From a virus: DNA of 29,500 nucleotides. Position 1 is the stretch's first letter. Each line of letters begins with the position of its first letter. Location of the stretch: IMG/VR virus record IMGVR_UViG_3300044995_000278, positions 1 through 29,500 of that record; one strand, written 5' to 3'. The notes below the pieces were generated by a model that was not told where the DNA came from, did no database searches, and was given only the letters and a program-made list of their open reading frames with translations. Below, piece by piece: positions 27,530 through 29,500 of this stretch. A program made the translations under genes and the position numbers.

Positions 27530-29500
27530 TTATTTGTGACTGAATGTTGTTTTTATATTTAATTCTTTTCCAAATTCTTTTTCTAATTTGTACTTTATTG
27601 TAATAATATCACTAGTTTTACTTGTGCTGAAATTTACATCTCTTTTAAAGTTTTTTCTTATTAACAATAAAGTATTTTCTTCACTATTTATTGTTAGTAG
27701 TCCTTCTTCCTGCTCTTTTGAGAATATCTCTATCTTATCTAGTTTATATAAATTTATTATATTTTTAACATAATCACTTGACACTTTTTCTATGTCTACT
27801 TCTAATTCATTAATGTACTTTTTGAGTTCATTAATTATTGATGGTAGTAATTTTTTACTAATTATTCCATAGATATTAAAGCTTATTGATATCTCATTTC
27901 CATTTTTTTCTAAAATAACTTCATTATCTGTTAATGTACTTGTTATTAAATTAGGTACATTAAATATAGACGTATTTAAGAAAGATTTTTCTTCATTTAG
28001 AATTGTATAACCGTCTACAAAGACAATATCATCTTTAGTAATATTTTTTATATAATATTCTTTATCAAATTGATTTTTTAAAATATTAAAATTCATTACT
28101 CCAATAGGATATTCTTTTACTTGTGGGTAAATGAGTTTTTCTAATTTTAAGACATTTTTTTCAAAATGTTTATGATAGTGTTGAATAATGTTAAGATTAG
28201 TATTATAATGATCTATTTCTGTTTTTGTATCAGAATTATTTAAATATATTTTCTTATCTCTAAAGAAGCTCCAATTATTGCCTTTTAAATAGTTAAATGT
28301 TTTGTTTATTGTTAACCAATTATGTTTAATTTTCATTGGCTTAAATGATATAATTGGGTCTAATTTTATAGTATAATCTCCAGAATATCTATAAATCTTT
28401 ACTTCTTCATCAATAGATTTTATTATTGGTTGTTCTATGCTAGTATTTAACTCCTTTTCTAAGTTAATTATTTCTGTTCCAGAAATTGATCTTTTTTTCA
28501 AAGAAATTAAATCTGGCTCTACAAAACTAAAAGAAATGTTACTGTGTGATATTAGGCCATTTTCAATTACTAAAGCTTTTCTACTGCTAGCTAAATAGTC
28601 TTTAATACCAGCAAAAGATATATTTTTAATTAATTCAGAATAATAATTTTTACCACCACCTATTTGAAACCACCTTAAACGTTTTATTGGATATAACGAA
28701 TTTAGACTGACAGAACCAACATTGCTAAAATAACTAAATCCATTAAATATGCATGCATATAATAAATTGTTTTTTAAAATAACGTTATTTCCAGATACTA
28801 ATTGTATATTTTTACCATTAGGATCTATAATATAATCACCTATAACCATTGATTGATTATCACTACTAAATATCATGGATTCATCACTAATGTTATAACC
28901 CATCAATGTGCCAAAGTCATCATCATCAATTTCTTTTAAAACGTCTTCTATAGAATATTCTTTTTGTAAAAATTCTAGTATATTATTAGATAACGTATAT
29001 TTAAAATCACTTACTAAATTTAATTTTACTCCTCTAAAAGAAGACATAGAACCAGTTGTCAAACCACTAAAAGTTGGTACAGAAAATAATCTACCATAAT
29101 CGTATGGATAGCCTATGTTAAGACTGTTATACCTCTTTAAGCTATTTGCCATGTATAATAGAGAATAGCCACCACTCATTAATAAATCTTCATTTGTATC
29201 AACTTTGTAGTCCTCTATTATTACATTTATTAATAAAAGTATGTTCTTATGATCTTTATTTTTTAAAATTTTTATCTCTATAGGATCTACGTCTACGTCT
29301 TGATCATATTTTCTAAATTGTAACAAACAAGAAAATTTATAACCATCAAGATTTTCGTTATCATTTATTATAAATTTAGCTCCTTTAAAAAAGCATATGT
29401 TTTTATTAGAAACATTTTTTATTAGACTAAACCTTTCTTCATATTTTTTATCAAATCCACGCACATTATCTACAGTAAAATAACTTGTAAAATAATCAAA
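27530..29500 (-). CDS. Large virion-type protein, 5' end beyond the right edge
   Basis: The frame stays open through the right edge: upstream of a GTG at 29464 it continues FDYFTSYFTVDNV without a stop, so the GTG is unlikely to be the start and the gene enters from outside. About 656 residues are visible. The sequence is beta-rich with N/S/Y loops (NIGYPYDYGRLFSVPTFSGL, NGFSYFSNVGSVSLNS, RLRWFQIGGGKNYYSELI). Near residues 410-450 of the visible part there is KGNNWSFFRDKKIYLNN and HYNTNLNIIQHYHKHFEK. The C-terminus is charged. It precedes the collagen-like fibre gene by one base. A baseplate or fibre component is likely from context; no family is recognised. Confidence 0.65.
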   Translation of the reverse strand, partial: FDYFTSYFTVDNVRGFDKKYEERFSLIKNVSNKNICFFKGAKFIINDNENLDGYKFSCLLQFRKYDQDVDVDPIEIKILKNKDHKNILLLINVIIEDYKVDTNEDLLMSGGYSLLYMANSLKRYNSLNIGYPYDYGRLFSVPTFSGLTTGSMSSFRGVKLNLVSDFKYTLSNNILEFLQKEYSIEDVLKEIDDDDFGTLMGYNISDESMIFSSDNQSMVIGDYIIDPNGKNIQLVSGNNVILKNNLLYACIFNGFSYFSNVGSVSLNSLYPIKRLRWFQIGGGKNYYSELIKNISFAGIKDYLASSRKALVIENGLISHSNISFSFVEPDLISLKKRSISGTEIINLEKELNTSIEQPIIKSIDEEVKIYRYSGDYTIKLDPIISFKPMKIKHNWLTINKTFNYLKGNNWSFFRDKKIYLNNSDTKTEIDHYNTNLNIIQHYHKHFEKNVLKLEKLIYPQVKEYPIGVMNFNILKNQFDKEYYIKNITKDDIVFVDGYTILNEEKSFLNTSIFNVPNLITSTLTDNEVILEKNGNEISISFNIYGIISKKLLPSIINELKKYINELEVDIEKVSSDYVKNIINLYKLDKIEIFSKEQEEGLLTINSEENTLLLIRKNFKRDVNFSTSKTSDIITIKYKLEKEFGKELNIKTTFSHK

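Overview
The window is part of the genome of a strictly lytic-type, T4-related myovirus (Caudoviricetes). The base composition is very AT-rich and the genes are packed almost end to end. The T4 signature set is spread across it: UvsW-type helicase, 5'-3' exonuclease (RNase H), head-completion nuclease gp4, a gp26-type baseplate-hub protein, ssDNA-binding protein gp32, DnaG-type primase gp61, a GroES-like co-chaperonin (gp31 analogue), baseplate-wedge gp6, a gp55-type late sigma factor, a gp15-type tail-completion protein and a collagen-like tail fibre. There are no integrase, tRNA, rRNA or CRISPR signals. TGA is used as a stop, so the code is standard. Nearly all starts lack a Shine-Dalgarno motif and have A/T-rich leaders. 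One small protein ends in a motif I associate with Bacteroidota proteins. Together these suggest, as inference only, a Bacteroidota-type host.

Layout by strand block: (+) 1-1773, end of an unknown gene and the helicase; (-) 1742-2933, two unknown or structural genes; (+) 3143-9458, three small unknowns, RNase H, a possible clamp-loader small subunit, a 990-aa tape-measure-like protein and gp4 nuclease, mostly joined by TAATG/ATGA overlaps; (-) 9421-11415, hub chaperone, a short out-of-frame extension ORF and a RuvC-like nuclease; (+) 11562-14377, gp32, a strong terminator, primase and an unknown; (-) 14374-14748, co-chaperonin; (+) 14776-19345, gp6, an acidic unknown and a Vsr-type homing endonuclease; (-) 19342-22910, gp55-like sigma and a 924-aa acidic core-like protein; (+) 22949-24425, gp15-like protein and an unknown; (-) 24422-29500, tail-fibre cluster, whose first gene runs off the right edge. 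No stretch longer than 300 bases lacks a gene.

The genes cover DNA replication and repair (helicase, RNase H, SSB, primase, RuvC-like, possible clamp loader), late transcription (gp55-like), protein folding (GroES-like) and virion assembly (gp4, gp6, gp15, gp26-like, tape measure, fibres, putative core proteins). The observations most worth a second look are these: the gp55-like sigma factor appears split by an unrelated inserted domain of about 125 residues; two acidic proteins carry repeated I-N-E-S motifs that look like prohead-protease sites; the hub-chaperone gene overlaps a +1-frame ORF with no ATG, reminiscent of tail-chaperone frameshifting; a 104-bp perfect repeat sits inside otherwise diverged repeats of the tape-measure-like gene; and convergent genes repeatedly end on one shared TTAA.
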